Made by a program: the position numbers and the translations under genes. From positions 1,736,001-1,800,000 of the forward strand of contig JALLLT010000001.1 in NCBI GenBank assembly GCA_025266875.1: a stretch of 64,000 bases of DNA, in the 5' to 3' direction. Shown here piece after piece: positions 47,831 through 58,876 of the stretch. A model generated the notes under the pieces. That model was not told the DNA's origin. It saw only the letters and a list, made by a program, of their open reading frames with translations, and did not search any database. Source of the DNA: Fennellomyces sp. T-0311 (lineage: Eukaryota > Mucoromycota > Mucoromycetes > Mucorales > Lichtheimiaceae). Within the stretch, counting starts at the first letter, position 1. Each line of letters opens with the position of its first letter.

Positions 47831-49565
47831 TTATCTAATACTCGGGGTCGTCTTCCCTGTAACCATGCCTCCGATCTTTTCCGCCACCATGTTTCCAATC
47901 GTCCCAATTACCGTGTTTTCGATCTTCCCAGTCACCACGTCGTCGATCTCCCTTTCATCGTCCCAACTATTTTCGACAGGAACAAGCACCGGTGCAGTAG
48001 TCGTTACAACCGCAGTGATGGTAGAATGATCCGAGGTATACGTTGTAGTGAATGTACTAGTAGCCGTGGTAAAAACTGCTGATGTAGCTGATTGAGTAAC
48101 GGTTACGGTAGTACTAGCCACTGTGGTGTCCTCAGTAGTTGTGGTGGTAGTGTAATCCGTAGTAGTGGTGGATGCCTCTGTAGTTGTTGTTTCCGTGGTA
48201 ACGGTTTCAGTGGTTGTTCCGGATGTGCAGCCCGATGTCTCTGATGTACTCGATTCGTCAGTGGATGTACTTGATTCGTCAATGGATGAGCTCGATGTTT
48301 CAGTATACTCTTGAACAGGAAAACAGGCGGTATATGCTTTTGCTTCACAAGAAAAGTCATCCATACCCTCGAGATCGTAGAAAGTATTTGTTAAAAGCTT
48401 CCCAGTAAGCTTCCTAGGATAATTCCTAGAGTCAGCTGGAAGCGCTATTAGTTAGTAAATATTCCAATAAAAGTTCCATGAATACATACCATCAACTTGC
48501 TGCTATATATATATAATGAGAATGATGTATCACTCTCAACAAATTCGCCGGACTCATCAACAGCATAAAAATTAAAAATTGTTCTGCAGTTCTTGAATCC
48601 CAAGCTTGGATCGGTGTAGAATATAAACAGAGACCTAGATTGGAGAACAGGTACCTTATTTTGATATAGGTTAATTGAGGAATGATAATCAAACTATCAA
48701 AAGGCTATACTTACATTGGTAACAATCGTTTCAGCCTCTTCTAATACTTCCGAGTTTGTTGGACCGTTCCAGATTACTCTATCGCTGAACAAATTCGCAG
48801 TTGAGAGTTGAGATAGCGACCACGATGAACATGTTGTGCTGTCCGACGCAGGAGGATAACATGTATTAACTGTAAATACGCGAAAATGAGGATTTACAGG
48901 CTCGGCGATAATGTTGACGAGGCCCGTAGAATCAACTGTTAGATCTGGAGCAAGTGACGCCAGATATCTGGTTGCTGCACGGAGGCCTGTTCTGACTTTT
49001 TCATAGTCAACGACACTTCGGTCAGTTGAGTAAAGATCACAATTTTCTCCAGCTGGAACTACATTTGCTGCTGAGGTATTATTCAATAGTACGTTTCCGT
49101 ATACGGACGCCTTTCCCAAATTTGTTGTTCCAGGATTGTCAAGACCATAGGAATAGACATCGCTGGTATCGTTGACTGCACAAGTTCCCGGATGATTTAT
49201 ATTTATATTGTCCGTCCTTAATGTAGACAATGCTCCTTTCACTGCAACCGGGAATGGATAGTCACCGCGCATTGTAGTGTCACCGTAACTGATGAATCCA
49301 AAATGATTGAACTAATACGGAAATGTATGGGACTAGTGCTATTTTGTATTTTTATGTGTTAACTTACAATATCAGCTAATGGACTCTGCCCGCGTACATT
49401 TAGTGGGCAAACTATTGAAATATCAAGATCTTGTCTTTCCCATAACTGATGGTGGGATCTGGTTGCCGCAGTCTCGTTTATGTACGTTGGAAAAACTGCT
49501 GCTGCGTAACTGAAAGACGTAGTGCTTAGCGTAAGCAGTAATGATGCCAATGTGATGGAATGCAT
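47831..49565 (-). pseudogene. Choice-of-anchor-A-type gene, copy 3, probably broken
   Basis: The signal peptide exon (MHSITLASLLLTLSTTSFSY; WERQDLDISIVCPLNVRGQS) and exon 2 (MRGDYPFPVAVKGALSTL; YSYGLDNPGTTNLGKASVYG) are intact and almost identical to copy 5. Exon 3 has lost about 28 bp around 48490-48510 relative to copy 5. This removes the EGFILAP motif and changes the intron phase. None of the possible acceptors before the next exon restores the frame without a stop. In the tail, a run of four C (plus strand) in copy 5 is three in copy 3 near 47949-47953, so the acidic-basic tail is read in another frame. The Ser/Thr-rich part and the VPVENSWDDE motif survive. It may still make a truncated secreted protein from exons 1-2. 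Confidence 0.7.
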
Positions 49566-49624
49566 GGTCAAAGCCTTTGCAAAACAAAAAAGCGAATTCG
49601 TGTAGTTAACCGATTGGATATGCG

Positions 49625-49631
49625 TTTTATA
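49625..49631 (-). promoter_or_regulatory. TATA-like box of choice-of-anchor-A copy 3
   Basis: TATAAAA on the minus strand about 60 bp before the ATG at 49565, conserved in copy 5 at 60672-60678. Confidence 0.5.
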
Positions 49632-49666
49632 GGATTGGTTCTAAAAAGTATTTTAAAAGAAGACGT

Positions 49667-50045
49667 TGAAAGAGTATTTCCTGTAGGAGAGTGAACGGTA
49701 GTTCACAACATAAATTTAAGAGTAAAAAAAGAGATTTGTAGGCTGGGTGAGTTAACAAAAATAATAGATCTTAGCACTTTGGCTTATTCAGATCAAAAAG
49801 ATATCAAGGCTTTGCCTAATGTTTGTGTGTAAGCAATGAGTACGTATAAGTTAACTGCTTTATTCGCTCTGCAAAATCGGATTATTTATACTTGTTCAGC
49901 GGTTACACACTGATAAAGAAGTAGTAATAAAAGATAAAAAGAAGTTGAATATATGTGTATAGTATTATAAAAATAAGATAAAAAGAAGATAAGAATATGA
50001 TGAAAAAAGGATAAAAATCTGATGAAAAAATTGGATTAGGAAACT
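49667..50045. other. AT-rich spacer
   Basis: Very AT-rich with short GATAAAAA-like imperfect repeats toward its right end. No gene was seen. Confidence 0.4.
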
Positions 50046-50450
50046 GTGGTAGCACAGACCGACTTTACTCGTTACAACGTCATGGATATGATTCCGCTTC
50101 CCGTGGGTGCACAACGACCAAAAGCTCGGGCGCTTGGCTCCACCAAGGCCATCGAAGCAGGCGCCTCTCTCGATGACATTCTCACTTATGGATCTTGGCT
50201 TTCATCCTCAGTATTTGACACGTTCTACCGACTTTCACGGGCAACTGCAACGGATTTCACTTCTTTGGCTCTTTCGAACAAACCGCCGGTTGCGATAACT
50301 CTGGATCCACAATCTGAATCTGTACAACCGAAGAATAATGGACTTTACAGCCGAGGTCGCAGACCGAAGGCTTGTCCTTATTATTCGAGGCGAAGTACAG
50401 ATTCAGATAGTGCTACCATTTTTTCTTTTATTGTCGATATCCAAAAATAA
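50046..50450 (+). mobile_element. Tyrosine-recombinase fragment of a DIRS/Crypton-like element
   Basis: A frame of about 134 codons contains KARALGSTKAIEAGASLDDI and LTYGSWLSSSVFDTFYRLSR. This is the C-terminal pattern of tyrosine recombinases, with Arg, a helix ending in a Trp-containing GSW, and the FxxFY nucleophile tyrosine. This style is found in DIRS-type retroelements and Cryptons. The N-terminal part, any reverse transcriptase and the HxxR histidine are missing. The frame runs into the left arm of the 72-bp inverted repeat. It is a decayed fragment, not an active element. Confidence 0.6.
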
Positions 50451-50612
50451 ATGTGCCTCAAAGGGCAATACAGTACTATATCATTATAATGAGTGACTGA
50501 AAAGAAAAGGGTGTATACAGGAAGAGGAGGGGGGGACAATCTGAATCTGTACTTCGCCTCGAATAATAAGGACAAGCCTTCGGTCTGCGACCTCGGCTGT
50601 AAAGTCCATTAT
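50335..50612. repeat. 72-bp perfect inverted repeat with 134-bp loop
   Basis: Arm 1 is 50335-50406 and arm 2 is 50541-50612; arm 2 is the reverse complement of arm 1. In addition ACAATCTGAATCTGTAC occurs as a direct repeat at 50309 and 50536. The placement right after a tyrosine-recombinase fragment suggests the terminal repeat structure of a DIRS-like element. Confidence 0.85.
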
Positions 50613-50769
50613 CGCTTATTGCTTTGTGCTTTTATATGATGGGAAAGCTTCACTTTTACCACCGAAACCTCATTCATATGAAACATTCGGTTTCATTTCT
50701 AAAGAATTGTTCGTCCTATTACATAATAAGCTAGGCAGTCGTAATACCAGTCAGAAAGGTACGATTTAT

Positions 50770-51125
50770 AGAGATTTCTGAAGATAAACCGAGGCATTGG
50801 CCTATTCCAAATAAACACTTTACTTGCCATGTTTCCGAGGTGTACAATCTGTTATAGATAATATAATATTATGCAATGATGGCTTATGAACGAATTGAGC
50901 GACTTTTTTTTTAAGAAAGGTCGACAGGGGTTGAAGATTTCCAGAGATTTCTGAAGATAAACCGAGATATTAACCTATTTCAAAGAAGCTCTTTTGACTG
51001 TCATGTTTCCGAGATGTTCAGTCTGTTTCAGTAATAGAATATTATGAAGTGAAAGCTTTTCAGCGAGCTGAGCAATCTTTTTCTTACAAAACGTCCACAG
51101 GGTTTGAAGATTTCTGGAGATTGTT
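50770..51125. repeat. Tandem repeat of about 173 bp, two units plus a partial third
   Basis: Unit 1 starts at 50770 and unit 2 at 50943, both with AGAGATTTCTGAAGATAAAC. The third start at about 51118 is only partial. The units share CATGTTTCCGAG in the middle but differ in many positions, so the tandem is old. Confidence 0.75.
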
Positions 51126-51362
51126 GAAGATAAACAATTAGTATACTGTTATACATCCCAAACTTCCGTTAAAGCGATTATTTTTTCTTGACCTGCCATT
51201 ATACTATTCTTAGATCGTAGTAGCGCTTCAAGATATGATAATTTTACGCCAATAATGTGAAAGATATCCAGTATGGCAACGAATATTTCTAGAGATAAAG
51301 AGATTAAACGGAGTAAAGCGGGGAGATTTCCAGGTATTTGATTCTCCATGTGGCATTTGAAC

Positions 51363-51815
51363 ATTTTGATATTTGTAATGCGGGATTGACGATCGGGTCT
51401 GTTTTAGTAATGAAGGCACCGATCGAATGGCAGTCATCGTTATCGATTTCTGCGACCACTGGATAATATCGTCGATTATTCACTGCAAATAATTTTGATG
51501 GTTAAAAGCGGTTACAGTGGTTAAACATAAGCTTTTTAACCACTTGAACTACCATTTTTGGTAACTCGAGCGGTTAAAAAGCTTATGTTTAACCACTTCA
51601 AAGAAATCATTTTCACCAGAAATTATTTGATCTGGAAATTGTTGCGGCACCCCGTAAAGTATTCGATAATTTTCCCAGCAATCTTCAGTGAAGGACAATA
51701 TACATCCTATGTCAAACGAATCTTTGCGGAAGAACAAATGATGCTGGAACAGTTTAGTGTCGATTACCAACAGTATATTAACGAATCCTCCAGATTGATT
51801 CCTTTTATATTTTAA
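51363..51815 (-). pseudogene. HET-gene C-terminal relic, block copy B, split by an insertion
   Basis: This is the same relic as 44633-44970 (FTEDCWENYRILYG), but interrupted after FPDQ by the foldback element at 51481-51627. The remaining part resumes on the far side with the YYPVVAEIDNDDCHS-type sequence. Confidence 0.6.
51481..51627. mobile_element. Foldback MITE of about 147 bp
   Basis: The insertion is absent from copy A and bounded by TTATT on both sides, a likely target-site duplication. It contains a perfect 24-bp inverted repeat, 51518-51541 and 51572-51595 (TGGTTAAACATAAGCTTTTT and onward), separated by 30 bp. Extra GGTTAAA motifs lie outside it. It has no coding capacity. Confidence 0.75.
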
Positions 51816-52169
51816 CATCAATATGAATACCTTATACATTTATTCTAAAGAATAGTTTCGAACAATGAAGGTCAGATGTAAGTGGCTTACGGAAATCGTG
51901 GATATATCTACCATCCCATGCAGATGCAAAATGATTTGCGGGCAATTGCATCTAAAATACCAACAATGGTTTGCTGCTGGGATAGGGGAAGATTGCGTGC
52001 TATATACTGGATACTTCTAGCCTTCATTGAAAGACACTCTGAAGTAATGACTAATGTTTTTTTTTATTTCCTTGCACACATTTCTGCGTTGTTCTAGGCA
52101 TTTTATATTATATATTATACATATTTTCACTCCCACAATCTACTACGATTGTCAATGGTGCTTGCATGC

Positions 52170-53760
52170 TTAACCTTGGTAGTCATATGGTGGCCACTCA
52201 TTTTGAACTGGCACAATAACAGTTGCCATCGACGTGTATACACGAGTGGTAGTCGTTGGTCCCGATGTATCGGTTGTTGTGAAGGTACTTGCTACAGTAG
52301 TAACCATTGTAGTTGGATCGGTTGGCTGGAATGTTGAAGTGAGAGTTTCCACTGTTGTTTTATGAGTGGTTACTGTAGTACTTGTATCGATGGTCGTTAA
52401 GGTTCCAACAGTCGTTGTCGCTGTTGATACTTCTGTTTTGGTAGTAGTCTCGGTGCCACAGGATGATGTGCTTGATGATACTGGTGGAACGAAACCATAA
52501 AGAACCATACAGCCGTCATAGCTGCCGCAAGTAAAGTCATTGAACTGGGCTGCATCATAAACTCCGAAATCGCTTGCGAACACTTTTCCACCAATAATTT
52601 GCGCATTTTGGGCCGCCATAATTGCTATTGACATATTTCATATGTAAGTATGGTTTAATGCAAAGTGTCTATCGCTTTAAATTACCATGTGGCGCCAGTA
52701 TGAGGCCTTCGAATAACCCAGTTCCATCGATATTGGCCCAAAATTCATCATTTGAATAGTAGTCCTCATAATCGAGCCTGTATATATTGAAAATTGTCCG
52801 GCATGTGGGGAATTTTGCACTAATGTTATCAGTTGTAGTTGTCAGTGAGTCACTAGCTGGAACTGGAATCTACATCATTTTATCAATGTCAGGTACCATT
52901 TTGTGATTGGTGTAAGACAGATATTTCAACTTACATTAACCACAATAGTACGACCATCGAGTAGAAAATTCTCAGGATCGTTTGGTCCAGCCCACTCGCT
53001 GCCACCATAAATAATACCAGACGGGTCAGAAAGGACATCCAAAGGATATTGTGAACACGTTGTCGCCCCAGGCTTTGTGCAAGTATTAAGAGTAATAACA
53101 TGGTAATGTGGATGCCGTGGTTCATTGGTAGTACGAATGATTGTGCCAGTATCGTCGATCTTCAGATCCGGTGGTATGTCTTGGAGGTATCGGTTCGCGT
53201 ATGACAAAGTAACACCGATCTCATCCCACTCCATCGGATCCTTTTCCTGCTCCAAGCTACACCCGTCACCTTCAGGAATAATTCCACCGCTATTAATTTG
53301 TCTTCCATAAGCATTTCCAAAGACAGTGACTTTGCCTCCAGAATATTTTTTGTCTGCCACTAATCCGTAACTGTAAATGTCGGTTTTATCAAGTTGACAA
53401 TCTGCGGGAGTATCTTTGTTGATGATAATCTCATCGGTCCTATAATCGATGAGTGCGTCGCGAGCTGCTATAGGGCCTGGAATCTTCTGAACGCCGAATG
53501 ATAAATATCTTGTACCAATGACTGAGAAGTGATCCATCTGTAGAGGTATTACCCAATTACTGTCTTGCCAAGCAAAATAAAAATTTCATTTCGATGGTCC
53601 TTACCGCATCGCCACCCGTAGTATACCCTTTTCCCAGTGGACATACACTGTCGTAGTAAAAATCTTGCCTTGGATACAATCGATGCGACGAAGGAATTGA
53701 TTCATAGCAATATGCACTGCCGATAGCAGCTAAAATGATAGCAGATTCAATAACGCGCAT
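52170..53760 (-). CDS. Secreted choice-of-anchor-A-type protein, copy 4
   Basis: Same four-exon structure as copy 2, starting MRVIESAIILAAIGSAYCYE (ATG 53760). Exon 2 starts MDHFSVIGTRYLSFGVQKIP. Its first ~95 codons differ at many sites from copy 2 (for example YSYGLVADKKYSGGKVTVFG), and from WDEIGVTLSYANRY on they are the same. Exon 3 ends GLFEGLILAPHG and exon 4 starts AIMAAQNAQIIGGKVFASDF. The Thr-rich tail and terminal VIVPVQNEWPPYDYQG are identical to copy 2. Frame and splice sites look intact. A TATAAAAG box lies 56 bp upstream. Predicted secreted; no membrane anchor visible; ligand unknown. Confidence 0.8.
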
Positions 53761-53815
53761 TTGGAGAAATATGTACCACTTTATGATACATAGTCCGCAT
53801 AATATTGACTAGTAC

Positions 53816-53823
53816 CTTTTATA
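53816..53823 (-). promoter_or_regulatory. TATA-like box of choice-of-anchor-A copy 4
   Basis: TATAAAAG on the minus strand 56 bp before the ATG at 53760, conserved with copy 2. Confidence 0.55.
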
Positions 53824-54265
53824 TGCTCGATCTAATGTGAACGGCAAACATGTTTGAGTAGTCCTGGGAATGTCTCCGGTCACTTTTAAATGTAGGCAGC
53901 AAAAAATTAAAAAAAAAATGTACGCTGTGCTTTTGCCTCTGTACAAATAACATTTACATACGTTTCTGTATTACGATTCTGGTCACAACGGTATATCCTA
54001 GGTTATGAATTTTCCTTGTTGGTATCAAGGGGCTTCTATATAGCTAAGATGTTTTCAAGGTATCGGTTATTTAAATTTTCATCCCGGCTTAATACAGCTT
54101 TTAAAGTTGAACTAATAAGCATACAAAAAAAATCTTTGGAGTTCAAGGCATGAATGGTTGTCCGTCTTAGCAACAGTTTTGACGTTGGTCAACTATCTTA
54201 TGTATGAAACTTTGAGCAGCATGGGTGACAAGTCCTCGACCACATCTTGAACACTTTTCTGCGTT

Positions 54266-56081
54266 CAAGTAATGGTCTGACCTGGGGCACTAAAGAAGGC
54301 GTAGCCAGTACTTTTGTATGTCCTTCGAAAGGTCGATCTGTTGAGTCACAGAGTCAAACAGTACAATGATGATGAACCAGCGCCATAAAAAGCCATACAA
54401 GACAGAGAATATGCTACCACAGCTATTCACACTTGGTGTGTCGCTTCATTTCCCAGGTACTTTTTTCCGTTTTGGTCTTATGCCTAGGACACGGTTTCTT
54501 TTCCTCCCTTTATTTTAGAATGATCTTTTTACTATACAGACTTGTACTTTTCTCACTAGGGTTTTCAGGCGTGGTATCAGCTTTCTTTACTGTATATCTA
54601 TACACTTGTACCACAGGAAAGCAATTACATACCTATACGGGTAAGTCGATAAGTGTTCCAAAAAAAGATTATACTTTTTCAACTATGAATCATTTGATGT
54701 TGATGGACGGCAATTGTAATGCCAGGAAGTTTCAATGAGAGTCGATAATGTAATTTTGGCAGCAACGAAAAAGTGATTAGGAAAGCAACGCATATATTCG
54801 TAATCAGAATGATTTCGACGATGAAAAATTCGACACCACGACCACCTTATCTCGATCCAGAAGAATAATTCAACATTAGGCTCTATTATAAATTAAGATA
54901 AACGAGCCTTAGTCCATTATGCACATCCGGGGTTGAGCCCCTCCGCTACGCTTCGTGTCAACACCTTCGTGCTCCATTTCCAGCGGCTCGTTGGGGGCCT
55001 GCCCCCAAACCCCCGGCGGGGAGACCCCTGCACCCCCCGTTGTTATTTCCATTCATTGAAACTTCTACAATATCTTATAGCTTGAGTGATATACATTTTA
55101 TTAAGAAATATATAGTTCTGTAGACAAATTATTTACATAGGGGATATATGGCAACGTTGATTTCATCAGTGCCATTTTATGTCTCAGAAAACAGACTGGT
55201 TAGCGGGAGTCATAAAGTGATGCTTCATCCGTAGTTTATCTGGAATTTACTGTTCGTGTGTCGAAGCGTTAAATTCGGGCCATCCTTAAGCTAATGATGT
55301 ACTTTGTTTCACAATTTTAAAAGTCATGCTTAAAGTTGAAATGCACTTCATATGATACAAAAGCAAGCCATTTTGAAAAAGTGTAGAGCTATAGTGACAC
55401 ATCAAGCAAAATATACATCATTACGCATATCGCTTGAAGAAAAGCTGCTGAGAAGAACAGCCTGTCGTATCTTGACATACCAGCCATCCATTGTCTACAT
55501 GCCTTTCCATCTCAGCCTTTGTTACATCCGTTCCTTTATTTCGACACCAACAACCGCACAGTTATCTATTGGTCCGTTCACTGGCTTGTGCGTCAGTGAG
55601 ACCTTGATCTGGGTTCAGACTTCAAGAGGGACCATTCAGGTTAACTCAGTCTTTGCATGATTATCCGTTCCTTCGTAATAAAGCAGTACGATCATTAGGG
55701 ATTACGGCGATCACACGGATTCGGCTCTGATAGAAAAGCATTCACCTTCTCCGTCCCGGCTCAGCATCATTATAAATAGAGAGTAGTTTTCCTCAATAAA
55801 ACATTATCTTATTTTTGGTCTCGTCATTGAAGTTTCCAATTGAGCGATACCACACAGCCACAACAGCAGTAGCAAGAGAAAAGCACGGAAAATGATTTTT
55901 CAGGCAGTGAAACGCCAGAAAGGAGATGGGGTTTAAGACACTTTGGAATATTTAAGCAGAGATACGCCACACTATAAGAAGGCTATGATAGTATTCGTAT
56001 ATTACACTGCAATCAAGCTTCTTGCAAGTTCCAGGTTTACGTTGCTAGTATTCTGTTGAAGTATATTAACCTATGCCGCTA
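54266..56081. other. Accessory insertion DNA, left part
   Basis: This DNA is absent from the first duplication copy. It holds short hydrophobic or unrecognisable ORFs (54433-54738; 55352-55660) that I cannot support as genes, and the GC-rich patch at 54926-55041. Confidence 0.4.
54926..55041. repeat. GC-rich patch with palindrome
   Basis: About 115 bp far richer in GC than the AT-rich surroundings. It includes the perfect hairpin TTGGGGGCCTGCCCCCAA at 54991-55008 and runs of C. It is probably the remnant of an end of a mobile element; the class was not identified. Confidence 0.5.
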
Positions 56082-57045
56082 CAGTGAACCCCCGCTTTTT
56101 TCCTACGCGGATGGAACACCCAAAAGTGCGGAAAAAGCGGAGGTGAGGAAATAACGGGGGTTACACAAAGTGGTATGCGCTGGGTATCAGTAATCGTCTA
56201 AGCACCGTTCACTTCTTCATATGTGTATATTGGTTTACATGTCTGTCGCTATAGCGATAGATGGATGGGTATCTATATTGATAAGGTACTGTACGTTTTT
56301 TTGGGCCGGAAAGAATGACGTTGTATTATAAGTATTACCCTATATAAAGCACAACAGCATATCACAAGCAATGGTGATTTGTTACTGTGCCTTTTTTGGT
56401 CCCTGCTTAATATGTCACGTAGAGTTGCTATTGTTCGCTTTAGGTATCGTTTAATACGGGTGAAAGACAAGTAATAATAAGTTACAGAATACGGTTGACA
56501 TTGTCCCTGCTAAACTAATTCACAACATAGTTGCTCCCGAATAATCATTTGGATCGAGGCGCGATATATGTGCCAATAAGTGCTATGAAAGATTACTGAT
56601 GCTGTCATAATGGCGGCCGATACCATATTTTGAGGTACACCGTTAGGATTGAAGAATCAATCTCCCCACAGAGTTTACGTGAAATAACTAAGCCTAATCG
56701 AAACGGTGATTGAAATTATCGATAATCCAGGACAAGCCCCAACAGCAGATGCCTTGCGTAGCATTCATGATAATCTATTTAGGCGCGCTCATACGACACA
56801 GTCGTACAATACATCATTTTTTATTAGAAAATAAAGGGATATACACGCTTTCAAAGCATACTTATGATCATTTAGACATAGTTTTATTCATCCCCCGTTT
56901 TTTTTTCCTCAGAGTAAGCTGGGGACAAACAGGAAAATTTCGAGGATGGGAAAATTGACACTATGATCGAGCGGATGGCATAGCTAAACCAGGGAAAAAA
57001 CCGAGGGAGAGGAAAAATCGGGGGAGGAAAAAGCGGGGTTCACTG
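56082..57045. mobile_element. Pogo-like element with TIRs and TA target duplication, non-autonomous
   Basis: The left end is CAGTGAACCCCCGCTTTTTT and the right end, reversed, is CAGTGAACCCCGCTTTTTCC. Both are flanked by TA, as in the Tc1/mariner-pogo superfamily. The interior of about 960 bp has no transposase-length ORF. One short protein-like piece (IEIIDNPGQAPTADALR, near 56710) sits inside but lacks recognisable DDE motifs. Subterminal copies of GCGGAAAAAGCGG-like sequence extend the ends. Confidence 0.8.
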
Positions 57046-58802
57046 TATGCAGTTCAGCACGCAATTGATATTGGTTTGTATAATAGTAATACATTCGATG
57101 ATGCTTAATTTTGACGTACATACCGACGATATAGTGATGCCAGAGGCATTCATAAAGCTGTAGTGAGGAATCGCTTCTCTCGTAGATACAGTATGCGTAG
57201 CATTCTCCAGCAGAAACAGAGTTTTGGTCGCTATGATGAGGCCCACAAATGCTATTACTATCCTATCGACCACCGTCCCGATAATGGATACCTTTTCTCT
57301 ACCCTGTCTCAACGTGCGGATACATCAGAACATAATTCCGTAAATCATGCACGCTATTGTTATTGTGGATATGAGTTATTCTGCCGATTCTACGAAACAG
57401 CACAGCATCTCGGCCCCTGGACCTTCTCAACTAATTATTAACAATCAATAATACGGCTATATTATCAGCAGTTGACGCAGTCTACTGACGACCATGATGC
57501 AAGTCACCAGATGTTTGGATAGACAAATACACAGCACGGTTCTCACGTAGGTAGCCGACAGCTTTTCGAAAAGTTGCAACGTGAGAATTCACAATATCGT
57601 TCATGCCCTGCAAGAGGAGAAGAGTCAGACGATATTAATCCTAAAAGGAATGTCAACTCCCATGTTTTGATTGTAACTAACTTCACTTTGTCTATTGACT
57701 TGCCACTCAGCAAAATCATAGATAGCTATCAGTGCGAAAAACTTGAGTAGAGGGGAGTACATATTCCCTTAGGGGAGTAGATGTCCAGTGCAATGGTAGA
57801 TGGAATTCTTTTATCCGAACTGAAAATATAGGCTACATTTCACCCACGAAAGGTAAACACCTATCGACAAATATATTGACATTGATACCACAAAGCGAGT
57901 CCATAACGCAAAGAAGAGCCTTATCACCAACATCAGTGATCGCATACAGTGTTTGCAAACACATACACGCATCGATTATGAGCCCTTTGGTAGAGTATTT
58001 CTAATTGAACTGATGCAATGATATTGATACGACAAAGAGAATCTACAGCGCAAACATAGGCTATGTTTCAGTTTTGCGCTCGAGGCTCACACCGACAGGA
58101 GCATTCCATATAAGGAAGGTTTTTTACTAATGATTTCTGGCTATTTTTCGGGAGTTGTCTATTATATTATAGATATCTAATACATCATGAAAGTAAAAGT
58201 GTCAAATAACGATGGAAGTATTAGAATTTCAGAGCAAGTTGTGATGTATCGGTGGACTATTAATGGGGTTCGTTTCAATTCGATGCTATCATGCCTCTCA
58301 GTTTCATTCACAATATTCTTCTCGGGCAGCCTTTCTCAATGTCGATAGACGGAGATAGACTATCATGACGTACTTACCGGTTTAAAAAGAATGGATAACT
58401 TGTCCAAGCTATTATTTATAATTACGATTATCCAGAGATATAATTACTGAGTAATTTCCACAAGCGATAACATATGGTTACAAGCTGTTAGTATTTAAAG
58501 TAATCAGGGTCAATACTAGTCTAGCGCCTAACGATACGAAGAGTAATACTAGAGTATCATCGGGTGATACGTAATGCGCATCAATAACACTTCCACGAGA
58601 ATTGGCAACGATATTCATAGTACTACCTGAGCACACCTAATATTCTACTAATAATTAAAAACAGTGAAGATATCACCATATACCTAATAAAAAAAGAATA
58701 TCCATAGGCGCACATTAGTTGCTAGGTACTTGCTATTTTCGCAAACTAAAGTTCAATGACAATAGTTAACGATATATTTACAACATCATGAGTTCTAATC
58801 GA
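57046..58802. other. Accessory insertion DNA, right part
   Basis: About 1.75 kb without a supported gene. It contains two related stretches near 57888-57920 and 58022-58060 (ATTGATACSACAAAG-type), suggesting an old local duplication. Confidence 0.4.
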
Positions 58803-58876
58803 CCTTTATTGGATCAAGTTCGTCGTAAATTTTATAACTTTTAGAATCATTAGACACCTTCATAAAATGTTATTAT

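Larger units (their letters stand above)
47762..49666. repeat. Segmental duplication, block II copy A
   Basis: This matches 58803-60713 in the same orientation. Exons 1 and 2 of the enclosed gene are nearly identical between the copies, while exon 3 and the tail differ. Confidence 0.9.
51354..54265. repeat. Segmental duplication, block I copy B
   Basis: Second copy of 44641-47410. The main difference is a 147-bp insertion at 51481-51627 plus a patch of divergence inside the enclosed gene. Confidence 0.9.

Noticed and set aside
54433..54738. Hydrophobic 101-codon frame
   Set aside because: It lies in decayed insertion DNA, with no homolog recognised, no paralog in the other block and composition like AT-rich noise.
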